This document shows positions 15,240 through 24,077 of a stretch of 57,692 nucleotides of DNA, in pieces. The stretch is from Fimenecus sp052273625 (GTDB lineage: Bacteria; Bacillota; Clostridia; Oscillospirales; Acutalibacteraceae): NCBI GenBank assembly GCA_052273625.1, contig DAVZHW010000011.1, forward strand, positions 1 to 57,692. The letters are read 5' to 3'. How positions within the stretch are numbered: position 1 is the stretch's first letter; the number at the start of each line of letters is the position of its first letter. Below the pieces are notes generated by a model, which was not told the origin of the DNA, made no database searches, and saw only the letters and a program-made list of their open reading frames with translations. The position numbers and the translations under genes are program-made.

Positions 15240-15315
15240 TGGTCGGAGTGACAAGACTTGAACTTGCGGCCCCTAGACCCCCAGTCTAGTGCGCTACCAA
15301 CTGCGCTACACCCCG
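15240..15315 (-). tRNA. tRNA-Pro(GGG)
   Basis: A 76-base tRNA. CGGGGTG pairs with CACTCCG, then discriminator A and an encoded CCA. The anticodon arm CTAGA-CTGGGGG-TCTAG carries GGG, reading CCC/CCU proline codons. The start C1-G72 pair is typical of bacterial tRNA-Pro. Confidence 0.95.
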
Positions 15316-15489
15316 AAATATATAACAGTAAATTAAATGGGGGATATGCTTTATGTCGTAAAACACAGATCATATTCTTTACTGCCCGAGTATATTATCA
15401 CATATTTAATTGTTTTGCAAGTGATTTTTTGATTTTTTTCGCTTTTTTTCAAAATTTTCATTAAAAATGTGTTGTAAGAGGTTTTTCAC

Positions 15490-15518
15490 TTGTCTTTTTA
15501 CCTTTAATATATTAGAAT
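15490..15518 (+). promoter_or_regulatory. Possible promoter of the GH31 gene
   Basis: TTGTCT, 17 bases, TAGAAT, about 27 bases before the start, with GGAGGG as the ribosome site. Confidence 0.45.
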
Positions 15519-15545
15519 AAAAATATAAATATATGGAGGGAAAAT

Positions 15546-17954
15546 ATGTCTGATTATTTTGATTGCTTCAAGATAAATTGTTCACCTGTTTCAAAAAAAG
15601 AGTGCACAATCACTGCCGGGGATACAAGATTAACTGTTTTAACACCGTGCCTTGTTCGTGTTGAGGTGTCTGATGGCGTACACTTTTGCGACGAGCCTAC
15701 GCAAGCTGTGTGGTTTAGAGATTTTGATAATCCGAAATTCACTCAAAGCGTTATTAAAAATCGCATTGTTGTTAAAACTAAGCTTGTCGAATTCTGCTAT
15801 GATACGGCAAAGCATAAAATGTTATACATAAATCTTGCAGATTCTCGCCATATAACCGATTTTAATTCGGGTAATTTGAAAGGTACTTGCAGAACTCTCG
15901 ACGGCTCTTTCGGAAAAGAAACGCTTGAGAACGGAATTATCTCTCGAAACGGTGTTGCAATACTTAAAGACGGCAAAGCGCTTATTATCGGGGAAGATGG
16001 CTTGCCTAAACCGAGAGAATATAAACAGACTGACGATTACTTTTTTGCTTACGGAAACGATTACATAAACGCTGTGCGAGATTATTTCAAGTTGACAGGT
16101 TTCGCACCGCTTATTCCGAGATTTGCTTTGGGAAATTGGTGGTCAAGGTATAAGGCATATACCCAAGAGGAATATCTTACTCTTATGCAAAGATTTATTG
16201 ACAGCAAAATACCGATTACGGTTGCGACTGTCGATATGGATTGGCATTGGGTTGATGTTAAAAAAAGATTTGGAAAAGAAGCGGCGGAAAATTCACATTG
16301 TAATTCCGCAATAGAAAAATATTATGACAAAATGTTCAACGGCGGTTGGACGGGTTACAGTTGGAACACAGAGCTGTTTCCTAATCCGCAGGAATTTCTC
16401 AAAAATCTTCACGATAACGGTTTTAAGGTTACGCTTAATCTTCATCCTGCAACAGGAATACGCTTTTTTGAGGATTGTTATAACGATTTTGCAAAATTTA
16501 TGGGCGACGACCCGAAAGAGAAAAAGCATTATCAATTTGATATAACCGATAAAAAGTTCATAGAGGCATATTTCAGTATTGTTCATAAACCGCTTCAGGA
16601 TATGGGTGTCGATTTTTGGTGGATTGATTGGCAACAGGGCGATAAAACAAACATACCCGGACTTGATCCGCTTTGGGCGTTAAATCACTATCATTCACTT
16701 GACATTGCAAGAGACGGCAAGAGGCGACCGCTTACTCTTTCAAGGTTTGCGGGCGCAGGCTCACACCGTTATCCGCTTGGATTTTCGGGCGATACTTTCC
16801 AAAATTGGAAGGTGCTTGATTTTCAACCGTATTTTACCTCGACAGCCGCAAATATCGGTTATACTTGGTGGAGTCACGACATTGGCGGTCATCATATGGG
16901 CAAGAAAGATGATGAATTGTATCTTCGTTGGGTTCAACTCGGTGTATTTTCGCCGATAATGAGGCTTCATTCTACTTCTAACGAGTTTATGGGCAAAGAG
17001 CCTTGGAAGTATTCAAAGAGCGTTGAAACGATTGTCAGCGACTTTATGAGGCTTCGACATAGGATGCTTCCGTACCTCTACACGATGAATTACAGAACGC
17101 ATACGGACGGCAGGGCAATTTGCGAACCGATGTACTATGAATATCCCGATTGCGACGAGGCGTATGACTGCAAGAACGAGTATCATTTTGGCTCTGAAAT
17201 GATTGTCGCACCGATTACCGAGCCGAAAAACAAGAACACCCTGCTTGCAGGCGCAAAGGCATGGATACCCGAGGGCAGATATACGGATATTTTCAACAAT
17301 CGTATATACAAAGGACCAATGAGCGTTAAACTGTTCCGTGATGACAGTACAATACCTGTGCTTGCGAAAGAGGGCGCTATAATTCCGCTCGGAATGAACG
17401 GCGAGGATAATTCTTGTGAAAATCCCGACAGCTTGGAAATTCTCATTTACAGAGGAAGCAACAGCTTCTCAATGTATGAGGATGACGGAGAAACAAGGGA
17501 ATTTGAAAACGGCAAATTTGTGTTTATTGATTTTGAGGTTTCGGAAAAAGATGATACTGTTGAGTTCTATATAAAGCCTGTAAGAGGGGACAAGACGGTT
17601 ATTCCGAATGTGAGAGCTTATACTCTTTCGTTCAGAGATATTGTTGATGCAAATGTAATTGCTACGGTAAACGGTGTTGAAAAAGAGTGCGAAATATTAA
17701 AAGACAGCGGATATATACGCATTGAATTAAAAGAAATATATCCCGAGGATTGTGTCAAAATTACGCTTTCGAATGTAAAAGTCCTTAAAAATGTTGAAAG
17801 GCGAGAAGCCCTTATTGAGCTTGTTTCAAAATATCAGCTTAATAACAACATAAAACCTGCAATGTTCGGCGCATATGTTGACGGAAAAACAAACACGCTT
17901 AAGGTTAAAAAATGCTTCAGAGAGCCGATTGAGGAAATCGAAAAGCTCTTATAA
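15546..17954 (+). CDS. Glycoside hydrolase family 31 (alpha-glucosidase type)
   Basis: An 802-residue retaining alpha-glycosidase. It has an N-terminal beta-sandwich (to about residue 190) and a (beta/alpha)8 barrel beginning near PRFALGNWWSRYKAYTQEEY. The nucleophile region reads DFWWIDWQQG with candidate nucleophile D361, and the acid/base aspartate is D416 in GFSGD. C-terminal beta domains follow (DGETREF near residue 650). The motif DWQQ replaces the DMNE of classical alpha-glucosidases, so the substrate could differ from maltose-type sugars. There is no signal peptide, so it acts in the cytoplasm on imported oligosaccharides. No transporter is adjacent; it stands alone before the GGDEF gene. 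Start supported by GGAGGG. Confidence 0.92.
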   Translation: MSDYFDCFKINCSPVSKKECTITAGDTRLTVLTPCLVRVEVSDGVHFCDEPTQAVWFRDFDNPKFTQSVIKNRIVVKTKLVEFCYDTAKHKMLYINLADSRHITDFNSGNLKGTCRTLDGSFGKETLENGIISRNGVAILKDGKALIIGEDGLPKPREYKQTDDYFFAYGNDYINAVRDYFKLTGFAPLIPRFALGNWWSRYKAYTQEEYLTLMQRFIDSKIPITVATVDMDWHWVDVKKRFGKEAAENSHCNSAIEKYYDKMFNGGWTGYSWNTELFPNPQEFLKNLHDNGFKVTLNLHPATGIRFFEDCYNDFAKFMGDDPKEKKHYQFDITDKKFIEAYFSIVHKPLQDMGVDFWWIDWQQGDKTNIPGLDPLWALNHYHSLDIARDGKRRPLTLSRFAGAGSHRYPLGFSGDTFQNWKVLDFQPYFTSTAANIGYTWWSHDIGGHHMGKKDDELYLRWVQLGVFSPIMRLHSTSNEFMGKEPWKYSKSVETIVSDFMRLRHRMLPYLYTMNYRTHTDGRAICEPMYYEYPDCDEAYDCKNEYHFGSEMIVAPITEPKNKNTLLAGAKAWIPEGRYTDIFNNRIYKGPMSVKLFRDDSTIPVLAKEGAIIPLGMNGEDNSCENPDSLEILIYRGSNSFSMYEDDGETREFENGKFVFIDFEVSEKDDTVEFYIKPVRGDKTVIPNVRAYTLSFRDIVDANVIATVNGVEKECEILKDSGYIRIELKEIYPEDCVKITLSNVKVLKNVERREALIELVSKYQLNNNIKPAMFGAYVDGKTNTLKVKKCFREPIEEIEKLL

Positions 17955-18001
17955 TCGTGATTTGATTTGTAAACAGTTTAGTGCTTTTAGAGGTGATTGC
18001 T

Positions 18002-19156
18002 ATGGGTACAAAAGAGTTTGCATACATTTTCGGTGATGTAATCTGTCTTATAATGCTTCTTTCCATAAGTAACGCATCAAGACGGCATACTAAGATACTT
18101 CTTGCGGAGAGATACTTTCTCGAAATGTCTCTTGCAACGGCAATTCTGCTTATATCCGATATAATTTGGCCGCTTGTAAACGGTGTTACGCTTCCGGGCT
18201 TCAGACTTATCAATATTATGATAAACTTAGTTTATATGGTCTTGACGGGCTTTATCGGCTTTTTGTGGATTATATACGTTGATTTTAAGGTTCGTCGCAA
18301 ACTTGACAGCTCACATTATAAAAGGGTTGCCATGTTTTCAATTCCGATGTTGGTTTTGTTGGTCTTAACGCTCACTTCTCCCAAAACGCATATTTTGTTC
18401 TATATTGACGAGAACAACTGTTACCGCAGAGGTAAGCTTATGTGGATAAGAATATGCGTTATGATTCTTTACGTTTTGTGGGCGGCGGTGCTTACTCTTG
18501 TCGGAATAAAACGGCAAAAAACAAAGCAGAAAAAGGATGAAATGCGTGCACTTTTGCAGTTTACCTTTTTCCCGCTTATCGGTATATTTATGCAGCTGTT
18601 TTATCTGTATTTGCCGTTTACGGCTGTCGGAATTTCTCTTTCGGTTTTATTGGTATTCATAAATGTACAAAACAAGCAGATTTCAATAGACACCCTCACG
18701 GGCATTAACAACAGACGGCAGTTAGCTCTTTATATAGCTTCGGAGCTTAGTGCTTTATCTAAAAAGGGCGAGCTTTATTATCTCATTATGGATGTTGATA
18801 AGTTCAAATCAATCAACGATACCTACGGACATCTTGAGGGCGATAACGCACTTATTAAAATTGCGTCGCTGTTAAATTCTCTGTGCGAAATAAAAAACGA
18901 TTTCGTTGCACGCTACGGTGGAGACGAGTTTGTTATTGTGTGCAGACGGCATAGCGAAGCGGAGGTTGAAGCCTTGAAGCAGGAGATTTTAAGCGCCGTT
19001 TTCAAATTGAACGACGAGGGAACGCTTCCGTATACGCTGTCTTTAAGCGTGGGCAGTGCAAAGTTTGATACGTCCAAAAGCAATGATGAAATATTTGCCG
19101 AAGCGGATAAAAAGCTCTACTCGATAAAATCCGAACGCACGAATGTTAACACATAA
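18002..19156 (+). CDS. Membrane diguanylate cyclase (GGDEF)
   Basis: A 384-residue protein. About seven hydrophobic helices fill residues 5-220, a sensor region of no named family. A C-terminal GGDEF domain follows (DTLTGINNRRQL to the end) with the intact active-site motif RYGGDEF and metal-binding DVDKFKSINDTYGH. It should make cyclic di-GMP from two GTP. No clear inhibitory RxxD site lies just before GGDEF. I start it at the ATG at 18002, five bases after GAGGTGA, not at the GTG at 17981. No c-di-GMP effector or EAL partner is in the window. Confidence 0.93.
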   Translation: MGTKEFAYIFGDVICLIMLLSISNASRRHTKILLAERYFLEMSLATAILLISDIIWPLVNGVTLPGFRLINIMINLVYMVLTGFIGFLWIIYVDFKVRRKLDSSHYKRVAMFSIPMLVLLVLTLTSPKTHILFYIDENNCYRRGKLMWIRICVMILYVLWAAVLTLVGIKRQKTKQKKDEMRALLQFTFFPLIGIFMQLFYLYLPFTAVGISLSVLLVFINVQNKQISIDTLTGINNRRQLALYIASELSALSKKGELYYLIMDVDKFKSINDTYGHLEGDNALIKIASLLNSLCEIKNDFVARYGGDEFVIVCRRHSEAEVEALKQEILSAVFKLNDEGTLPYTLSLSVGSAKFDTSKSNDEIFAEADKKLYSIKSERTNVNT

Positions 19157-19252
19157 GCTTTTTTGAGTGTAAATCGCAAATTTATGTTGATTTTATGGGA
19201 ATAATTGAGTATTATTATATTTGTAATTTTTAATTGTTTGCAGGTGAAAGCT

Positions 19253-20167
19253 ATGATTAGTGATGTTCAGAAAGAAATAATGCGACTTAAAAAGGAAAAA
19301 GATATTTGTATTCTTGCCCATTCTTATGTCGCTCACGAAATACTTGAAATTGCCGACTTTACGGGAGACAGCTATGCACTCTCTGTGAAAGCCGCTACTG
19401 CACCGCAAAAGACCGTGATTATGGTCGGCGTTCGTTTTATGGCTGAGACTGTAAAAACTCTCTCCCCCGAAAAGACTGTTATCCTCGCTCATGACGAAGC
19501 AGGCTGTCCTATGGCGGAGCAGATGGATAAGGATATGATTTCAGCTGTCAAGAAGCAGTATCCCGACTATAAGGTTGTGGCATATATAAACACCACCGCA
19601 GAGCTTAAAACAGTTTGTGATGTGTGCGTTACTTCGTCGTCGGCTGTTAAAATTGTAAGTCAGCTTCCCGATAAAAATATTCTTTTCATTCCCGACTGTA
19701 ACCTTGGCGCTTATGTGGCAGAGCAGGTTCCCGAAAAGAACTTTAAGCTTTTGCAGGGCGGTTGTCCTGTTCACGCTTCCGTAAACGAAGCAGAGGTTAT
19801 TAAAGCAAAGCAGAAGCATCCCAACGCACTTTTGCTTGTTCATCCCGAATGTACCGCAGAGGTTACAAAGCATGCCGATTATGTCGGCTCAACTTCGGGT
19901 ATTATGGAATTTGCTAAAAAGAGCGATAACAAAGAGTTTATTATCGGTACTGAAATTTCTATTGCAGAGCATTTGCAGTATGAGTGTCCGGATAAGATGT
20001 TCTATTATCTTTCACAGAAGCTTATTTGCAAGAATATGAAAATGTCAACGCTCTATGATGTTTACAATGCTGTTCTCGGTCGTTCGGGAGAGGAAATTGA
20101 GCTTGACGCCGACACAATAGCAAAGGCTCGCAAGTGTATCGACGAGATGATAAGGCTCGGCGGCTGA
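19253..20167 (+). CDS. nadA: Quinolinate synthase
   Basis: A 304-residue iron-sulfur enzyme condensing iminoaspartate and dihydroxyacetone phosphate to quinolinate in NAD synthesis. The three [4Fe-4S] cysteines expected for the short NadA type are present: C85 (DEAGCPM), C171 (LQGGCPVHA) and C259 (LICKNMKM). HPEC and the GSTSG loop are also seen. I start at the ATG at 19253, after CAGGTGAAA, giving the normal length. The usual partners nadB and nadC are absent; mnmA follows after 10 bases. Either those genes lie elsewhere or iminoaspartate comes from an L-aspartate dehydrogenase (inference). Confidence 0.95.
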   Translation: MISDVQKEIMRLKKEKDICILAHSYVAHEILEIADFTGDSYALSVKAATAPQKTVIMVGVRFMAETVKTLSPEKTVILAHDEAGCPMAEQMDKDMISAVKKQYPDYKVVAYINTTAELKTVCDVCVTSSSAVKIVSQLPDKNILFIPDCNLGAYVAEQVPEKNFKLLQGGCPVHASVNEAEVIKAKQKHPNALLLVHPECTAEVTKHADYVGSTSGIMEFAKKSDNKEFIIGTEISIAEHLQYECPDKMFYYLSQKLICKNMKMSTLYDVYNAVLGRSGEEIELDADTIAKARKCIDEMIRLGG

Positions 20168-20177
20168 GGTGTTTTAA

Positions 20178-21251
20178 TTGGCAGAAAATAAAAAGGTTAT
20201 GATAGGTATGAGCGGCGGCGTTGACTCTTCGGTTGCCGCTTTCCTTTTACAAAAAGAGTCACTTGAGGTTATCGGAGCTACAATGAAGCTCTATAACAAC
20301 GAGGATATTGATTTTGTTTCCGAAAAGACTTGTTGTTCGCTTGATGATGTTTTAGACGCAAAGAGCGTTTGTGCAAGGCTCGGTATTCGTCATTATACGC
20401 TTAATATGACGGACGACTTCAAAAAAGAGGTTATCGAACGCTTTATTTCGGCATATCAAAACGGATTTACACCAAACCCGTGTATTGACTGCAACCGTTA
20501 TATGAAATTCTCGAAAATGCTTCATAAGGCGCAGGAGCTTAATATAGATTATGTTGCGACAGGTCACTATGCAAGAATTGAAAAGCAGGGCGACAGGTAT
20601 CTCTTAAAAAAAGCCGTTGATTTGTCAAAGGATCAAAGCTATGTTCTCTATTCGCTCACGCAAGAACAGTTAAAGGTAACTAAATTTCCGCTTGGTAATT
20701 ACACAAAACAGCAGGTGCGTGAAATTGCCGAGGAAAACGGCTTTGTTAACGCACGAAAGCACGAAAGCCAAGATATTTGCTTTGTTCCCGACGGAGATTA
20801 CAGCAAATTTATCGAATATTACACGGGCAAAACTTATCCGTGCGGTGATTTTGTCGATATGAACGGCAAAAGGCTCGGAGAGCACAAGGGAATTATCCGT
20901 TATACGATAGGGCAGAGGAGAGGGCTCGGACTTGCCTTGCCTGCTTCTATGTATGTGGTTGAAAAGGACGTCGATAATAACAAGGTTATACTCGGCTTCA
21001 ATGACGACCTTTTCAAAAAGGAAGTTAATGTTAAAAATATTAGCTTTACCGCTTGTGACGGACTTGATAAGCCTGAACGCTTGTGCGCTAAAATCAGATA
21101 CAATCAAAAGGAACAGCCCGCAACGGTAACGCAGACGGACAAAAATCACTTTAAGATTGTTTTTGATGAACCGCAAAGAGCTATAACGAAAGGTCAAGCG
21201 GCAGTTTTGTATGACGGCGACACGGTTGTCGGCGGCGGAACAATAGAATAA
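20178..21251 (+). CDS. mnmA: tRNA-specific 2-thiouridylase
   Basis: A 357-residue enzyme that thiolates U34 of tRNA-Lys, -Glu and -Gln. The PP-loop GMSGGVDSSVAAF binds ATP. The catalytic cysteine region NPCIDCNRYMKF and the second active cysteine in SQDICFVPDG are both present, as is KDQSYVLY. The start is a TTG at 20178, eight bases after GAGGT; no ATG in frame fits. It is probably co-transcribed with nadA and ends at a strong bidirectional terminator. Confidence 0.96.
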   Translation: MAENKKVMIGMSGGVDSSVAAFLLQKESLEVIGATMKLYNNEDIDFVSEKTCCSLDDVLDAKSVCARLGIRHYTLNMTDDFKKEVIERFISAYQNGFTPNPCIDCNRYMKFSKMLHKAQELNIDYVATGHYARIEKQGDRYLLKKAVDLSKDQSYVLYSLTQEQLKVTKFPLGNYTKQQVREIAEENGFVNARKHESQDICFVPDGDYSKFIEYYTGKTYPCGDFVDMNGKRLGEHKGIIRYTIGQRRGLGLALPASMYVVEKDVDNNKVILGFNDDLFKKEVNVKNISFTACDGLDKPERLCAKIRYNQKEQPATVTQTDKNHFKIVFDEPQRAITKGQAAVLYDGDTVVGGGTIE

Positions 21252-21261
21252 GATATAAAAT

Positions 21262-21297
21262 AAAAGGTTGTTGAAACGATAATTTCAACAACCTTTT
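21262..21297. terminator. Bidirectional terminator
   Basis: A perfect 15-bp stem (AAAAGGTTGTTGAAA and complement) with a 6-base loop; T-rich on both sides. It serves mnmA on the forward strand and the reverse operon ending at 21300. Confidence 0.88.
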
Positions 21298-21299
21298 TG

Positions 21300-21416
21300 T
21301 CAGTTTTGTTTGTTTTCTTTTTCAAGCTCCTGCTTTTTCTTTAACGCTTCGCTTACTGACAGTGCCGTAAGAAAGAACGATACAAGTGCGAACAGGCATT
21401 TAATTGTTTTCTTCAT
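21300..21416 (-). CDS. 38-residue single-pass membrane protein
   Basis: A small frame with sequence beginning MKKTIKCLFALVSFFLTALS and a charged tail KKKQELEKENKQN. The N-terminus is basic, one hydrophobic helix spans about residues 6-22, and the tail would form a short helix. It starts 14 bases after the asparaginase stop, with AGGGACGGTGA upstream, and ends exactly at the terminator, so it is the last gene of the alaS-ansA transcript if translated. No family recognised. Its placement, ribosome site and membrane-protein composition support it; its size makes it uncertain. Confidence 0.55.
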   Translation of the reverse strand: MKKTIKCLFALVSFFLTALSVSEALKKKQELEKENKQN

Positions 21417-21430
21417 AAAATCACCGTCCC

Positions 21431-22411
21431 TCAAAATTCCTCATAGTATAAGCTGTCTTTTTCGCTTAAACCGTCAATGTTTTTTATAAGTTTGATTTTA
21501 GAAAGTGCGCTTTCGGGAGTTATATTGTAAAGCGGTATCGCTCCGCTTGCGATAATGCTGTCCGTAGAGCCGTAAAACGCTTCGTTTCTTCTGACAGGGC
21601 AGAGATAGAAGCTTATTCCGTTTTTCTTGCATTTTTCAATGAATTCAGGCAATTTGTTTCCGTCGGCAGTACCCGAATGATAGGTGGTGTGTATTATCGC
21701 CGACGGCTTTGTCTTTTCAATGTCAAAAACAGAGTAGTCAATATCGGGAAATGCTCTTATTAAAAGCACTCTTTTATCTAAGCTTATTTTATCGCCGACT
21801 ATTCTCGGCAACGGATTTGAAATTGCGTCATAAGATATACCCGATTTTCTGTTGAATGCGATATATCCGTTGTCATCCGCCTCGGCAAGAAAAGTGTTGT
21901 TTATCGAATTGAACTCAGCCGATACAAAATCCGCTTCATAAAGCCTTGTGGCAAGATGTATAAAATTTCGTCCGTTGGGATTTTTATACGGAACAACAAA
22001 GCCTTTTCCGCCGTTTTCAATGTAATTTACAGCAAGCTCAAGGTTATCTAAAGCATTTGAACGGGGGTCCGTGATAACAAAATTTGCACTTACAAAGCAA
22101 ACGGGCAAATCAATGTGCCTAAGTGCCATAGCAACGAGACTTGAGGTAAAGGGAAGCGTGTCCGTGCCGTGCATAATTATAATTCCGCCGTAGCTTAAAA
22201 GGTCGATGGAAAGAATAGTGTTTATAAGCATTTCATAAAACGAATTGTCGGCATTTTCCGAGAGTATTTCGCACACCTTTACGTTTTCAAGCTCGGTGTC
22301 CTTATGCTCCTTCAAAAACCTTTCGATTACGGGTGCGTTTGCAGGGTTGATAACATTGCCGTTTTTCTCACTTGCAATTGTGCCGCCCGTGTGTAAAACA
22401 AGAATTTTCAT
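21431..22411 (-). CDS. ansA: L-asparaginase (type I, cytoplasmic)
   Basis: A 326-residue amidohydrolase releasing ammonia from asparagine. The two catalytic-threonine motifs are visible: VLHTGGTIAS at residues 5-14 and IIMHGTDTLPFT near residue 80. No signal peptide, so it is the cytoplasmic type. It starts directly after the stop of the RNase M5-like gene (TAAATG), with AGGTGA inside the latter's last codons, showing translational coupling. Asparaginase versus a related glutaminase cannot be settled from sequence. Confidence 0.9.
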   Translation of the reverse strand: MKILVLHTGGTIASEKNGNVINPANAPVIERFLKEHKDTELENVKVCEILSENADNSFYEMLINTILSIDLLSYGGIIIMHGTDTLPFTSSLVAMALRHIDLPVCFVSANFVITDPRSNALDNLELAVNYIENGGKGFVVPYKNPNGRNFIHLATRLYEADFVSAEFNSINNTFLAEADDNGYIAFNRKSGISYDAISNPLPRIVGDKISLDKRVLLIRAFPDIDYSVFDIEKTKPSAIIHTTYHSGTADGNKLPEFIEKCKKNGISFYLCPVRRNEAFYGSTDSIIASGAIPLYNITPESALSKIKLIKNIDGLSEKDSLYYEEF

Positions 22412-23008
22412 TTAATCACCTATTTCTTTTACGGCTTTTTTATAGTCGTCATATGTAAGATAAGAATTTATAATTTTAAGCATAGCGTTTGCACTCATAT
22501 GCTCGGGGAGGGAAAGCTCTTTCAAAAGCCGCTTCCTTTTTTCTTGCGAATTGTCCTTTCCGCATATACCGTCCTCAAAAAGGTCGGTCTTTGTAACGAG
22601 TCTGCGTTCATTTTCACTTGAAGCTACGCTTTTTCCGTCAATACCGGCTTTTTTTAACGCCTCAAGTATAATTTCACTTTTAACACCCTCAACGCCTAAT
22701 TTGCCCTCTTTTGACGGCGTATCTTTACGGCGTTCCTTTCCGAAAATATCGGGGATATAAACGTGCGTGATTTTTTCGGGCGAAACAATTCCCGATAAGA
22801 ACGAGCGTATAACAAAGCCTGCCGAGTCGGAGTCTGTTAAAACGACAATTCCTTTTTTATCGGCTATCATTCTTATGAATTTTTGTTTTTCCTTGTCCTT
22901 GAAAACGCCGAAGCCGTCCGTTTCTATAATTACTGCGTCGAGGATAGACGACAGCTTTATTTTGTCATATTTTCCCTCGACTATAACCGCTTGGTCAATT
23001 TTTATCAT
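22412..23008 (-). CDS. rnmV: Ribonuclease M5-like toprim protein
   Basis: A 198-residue protein with an N-terminal toprim fold (VIVEGKYDKIKL with the catalytic glutamate, and VVLTDSDSAGFVIR with the DxD pair), followed by a helical domain (DUF4093-like). Family members mature 5S rRNA by cleaving its precursor; the size and C-terminal region (KRKRLLKELSLPEHMSANAM) fit RNase M5. No 5S gene is in the window. Sandwiched between holA and ansA in a reverse operon; ACGGAGAA precedes the start. Confidence 0.85.
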   Translation of the reverse strand: MIKIDQAVIVEGKYDKIKLSSILDAVIIETDGFGVFKDKEKQKFIRMIADKKGIVVLTDSDSAGFVIRSFLSGIVSPEKITHVYIPDIFGKERRKDTPSKEGKLGVEGVKSEIILEALKKAGIDGKSVASSENERRLVTKTDLFEDGICGKDNSQEKRKRLLKELSLPEHMSANAMLKIINSYLTYDDYKKAVKEIGD

Positions 23009-23019
23009 AGTTTTCTCCG

Positions 23020-24060
23020 TCAGTTCATTGCACAGCTAAGCTCAACCAAAAGCTTTTCAAGTACCGTTTTTTCATCGCTTGTTCGAAGCTTGATTTTTTC
23101 GTCGGCACTCTCAAGCAGCTCAATGCACCGCTTCAGCTGCGTCATATCAAGGCTTCTGCAATCTCTTTGTGCGTTGCGAAGCCGAAATTCCACATTTTTA
23201 TAGTTGTAATAATCTTTGAAAAAGTCTGCGTTCTTTCCTGCGAGAATAGACGCCTTAACCCTGTACATATCGACGAAATTGCTTGAAAGTGCTCCGAGTA
23301 TCAGCTCGGGCTTTTCCTTGTCCTGAAACAGCTTGTTAAGAATTGTAAGGCTTTTTGCAAGGTTTTTTGAAAGCAGAGCCTTTGATAGGTCGAAAACATT
23401 TGCCTCAAGTGATTTTATGCAAACAGCATCTATATCGGAATAGGTAAGCTCTCCGCTTTTTTTGTAATCCGCAAGCTTTTCAACTTCGTTCAGGAGAATG
23501 TTAAGGTCGTCGCCCACGGTGTCGATAAGATAAAATGCAACCTGCTTATCAACGGTAATACCACGCTTTTTAAGTCCGCTTGCAACCGTTTTTGCAAGTG
23601 AGGTCCTGTCCATTTTGTCAAGGCACACGCTTTCGCCGTATTTCGTGAAAATTGAAATTACATTTTTCCACTTTGCGTTCTTTTTGGGATTTATGTCGGT
23701 TGTATCCTGCCAAAAAACAGCGACGGTGGTTTCGGGCATATCCTTAATCCAGCTTTCAAAACGCTCCTTATCGGCAGAATAAAAGCTGTCAAGCGGAAAG
23801 TCTTTCATAAATGTGCAAGTGTATTCGGAAAAGGCGGGGAGAGTGTCTGTTGAATCAATCAGTTCATCAATAGGAGTGTTGTTCTCTGCGTCGAATTTAC
23901 GAAGATTAAAGCCCTCCATATCGGCATTTACACATTTTTTTGCAATTAGATTTGCATAGTGTTGCTTCAAATAAGGCTCGTTGCCGTAAATCAAATACGC
24001 ATTTGAAAACTTACGCTCTTTTATTTGATTTTTAAGAGTAGCTTCATCAATTTGAGACAT
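23020..24060 (-). CDS. holA: DNA polymerase III delta subunit
   Basis: A 346-residue clamp-loader subunit of the HolA family, AAA+-like but without ATPase motifs, which opens the beta sliding clamp. Recognisable parts are YLIYGNEPYLKQ at the start, the region around FDAENN and DTLPAFSEYTC, and a C-terminal helical collar containing LRNAQRDCRSLD. In Firmicutes holA normally follows comEC, as here (17 bases apart). AAAGGATATTAAA precedes the ATG. Confidence 0.93.
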   Translation of the reverse strand: MSQIDEATLKNQIKERKFSNAYLIYGNEPYLKQHYANLIAKKCVNADMEGFNLRKFDAENNTPIDELIDSTDTLPAFSEYTCTFMKDFPLDSFYSADKERFESWIKDMPETTVAVFWQDTTDINPKKNAKWKNVISIFTKYGESVCLDKMDRTSLAKTVASGLKKRGITVDKQVAFYLIDTVGDDLNILLNEVEKLADYKKSGELTYSDIDAVCIKSLEANVFDLSKALLSKNLAKSLTILNKLFQDKEKPELILGALSSNFVDMYRVKASILAGKNADFFKDYYNYKNVEFRLRNAQRDCRSLDMTQLKRCIELLESADEKIKLRTSDEKTVLEKLLVELSCAMN

Positions 24061-24077
24061 TTTAATATCCTTTCCGC

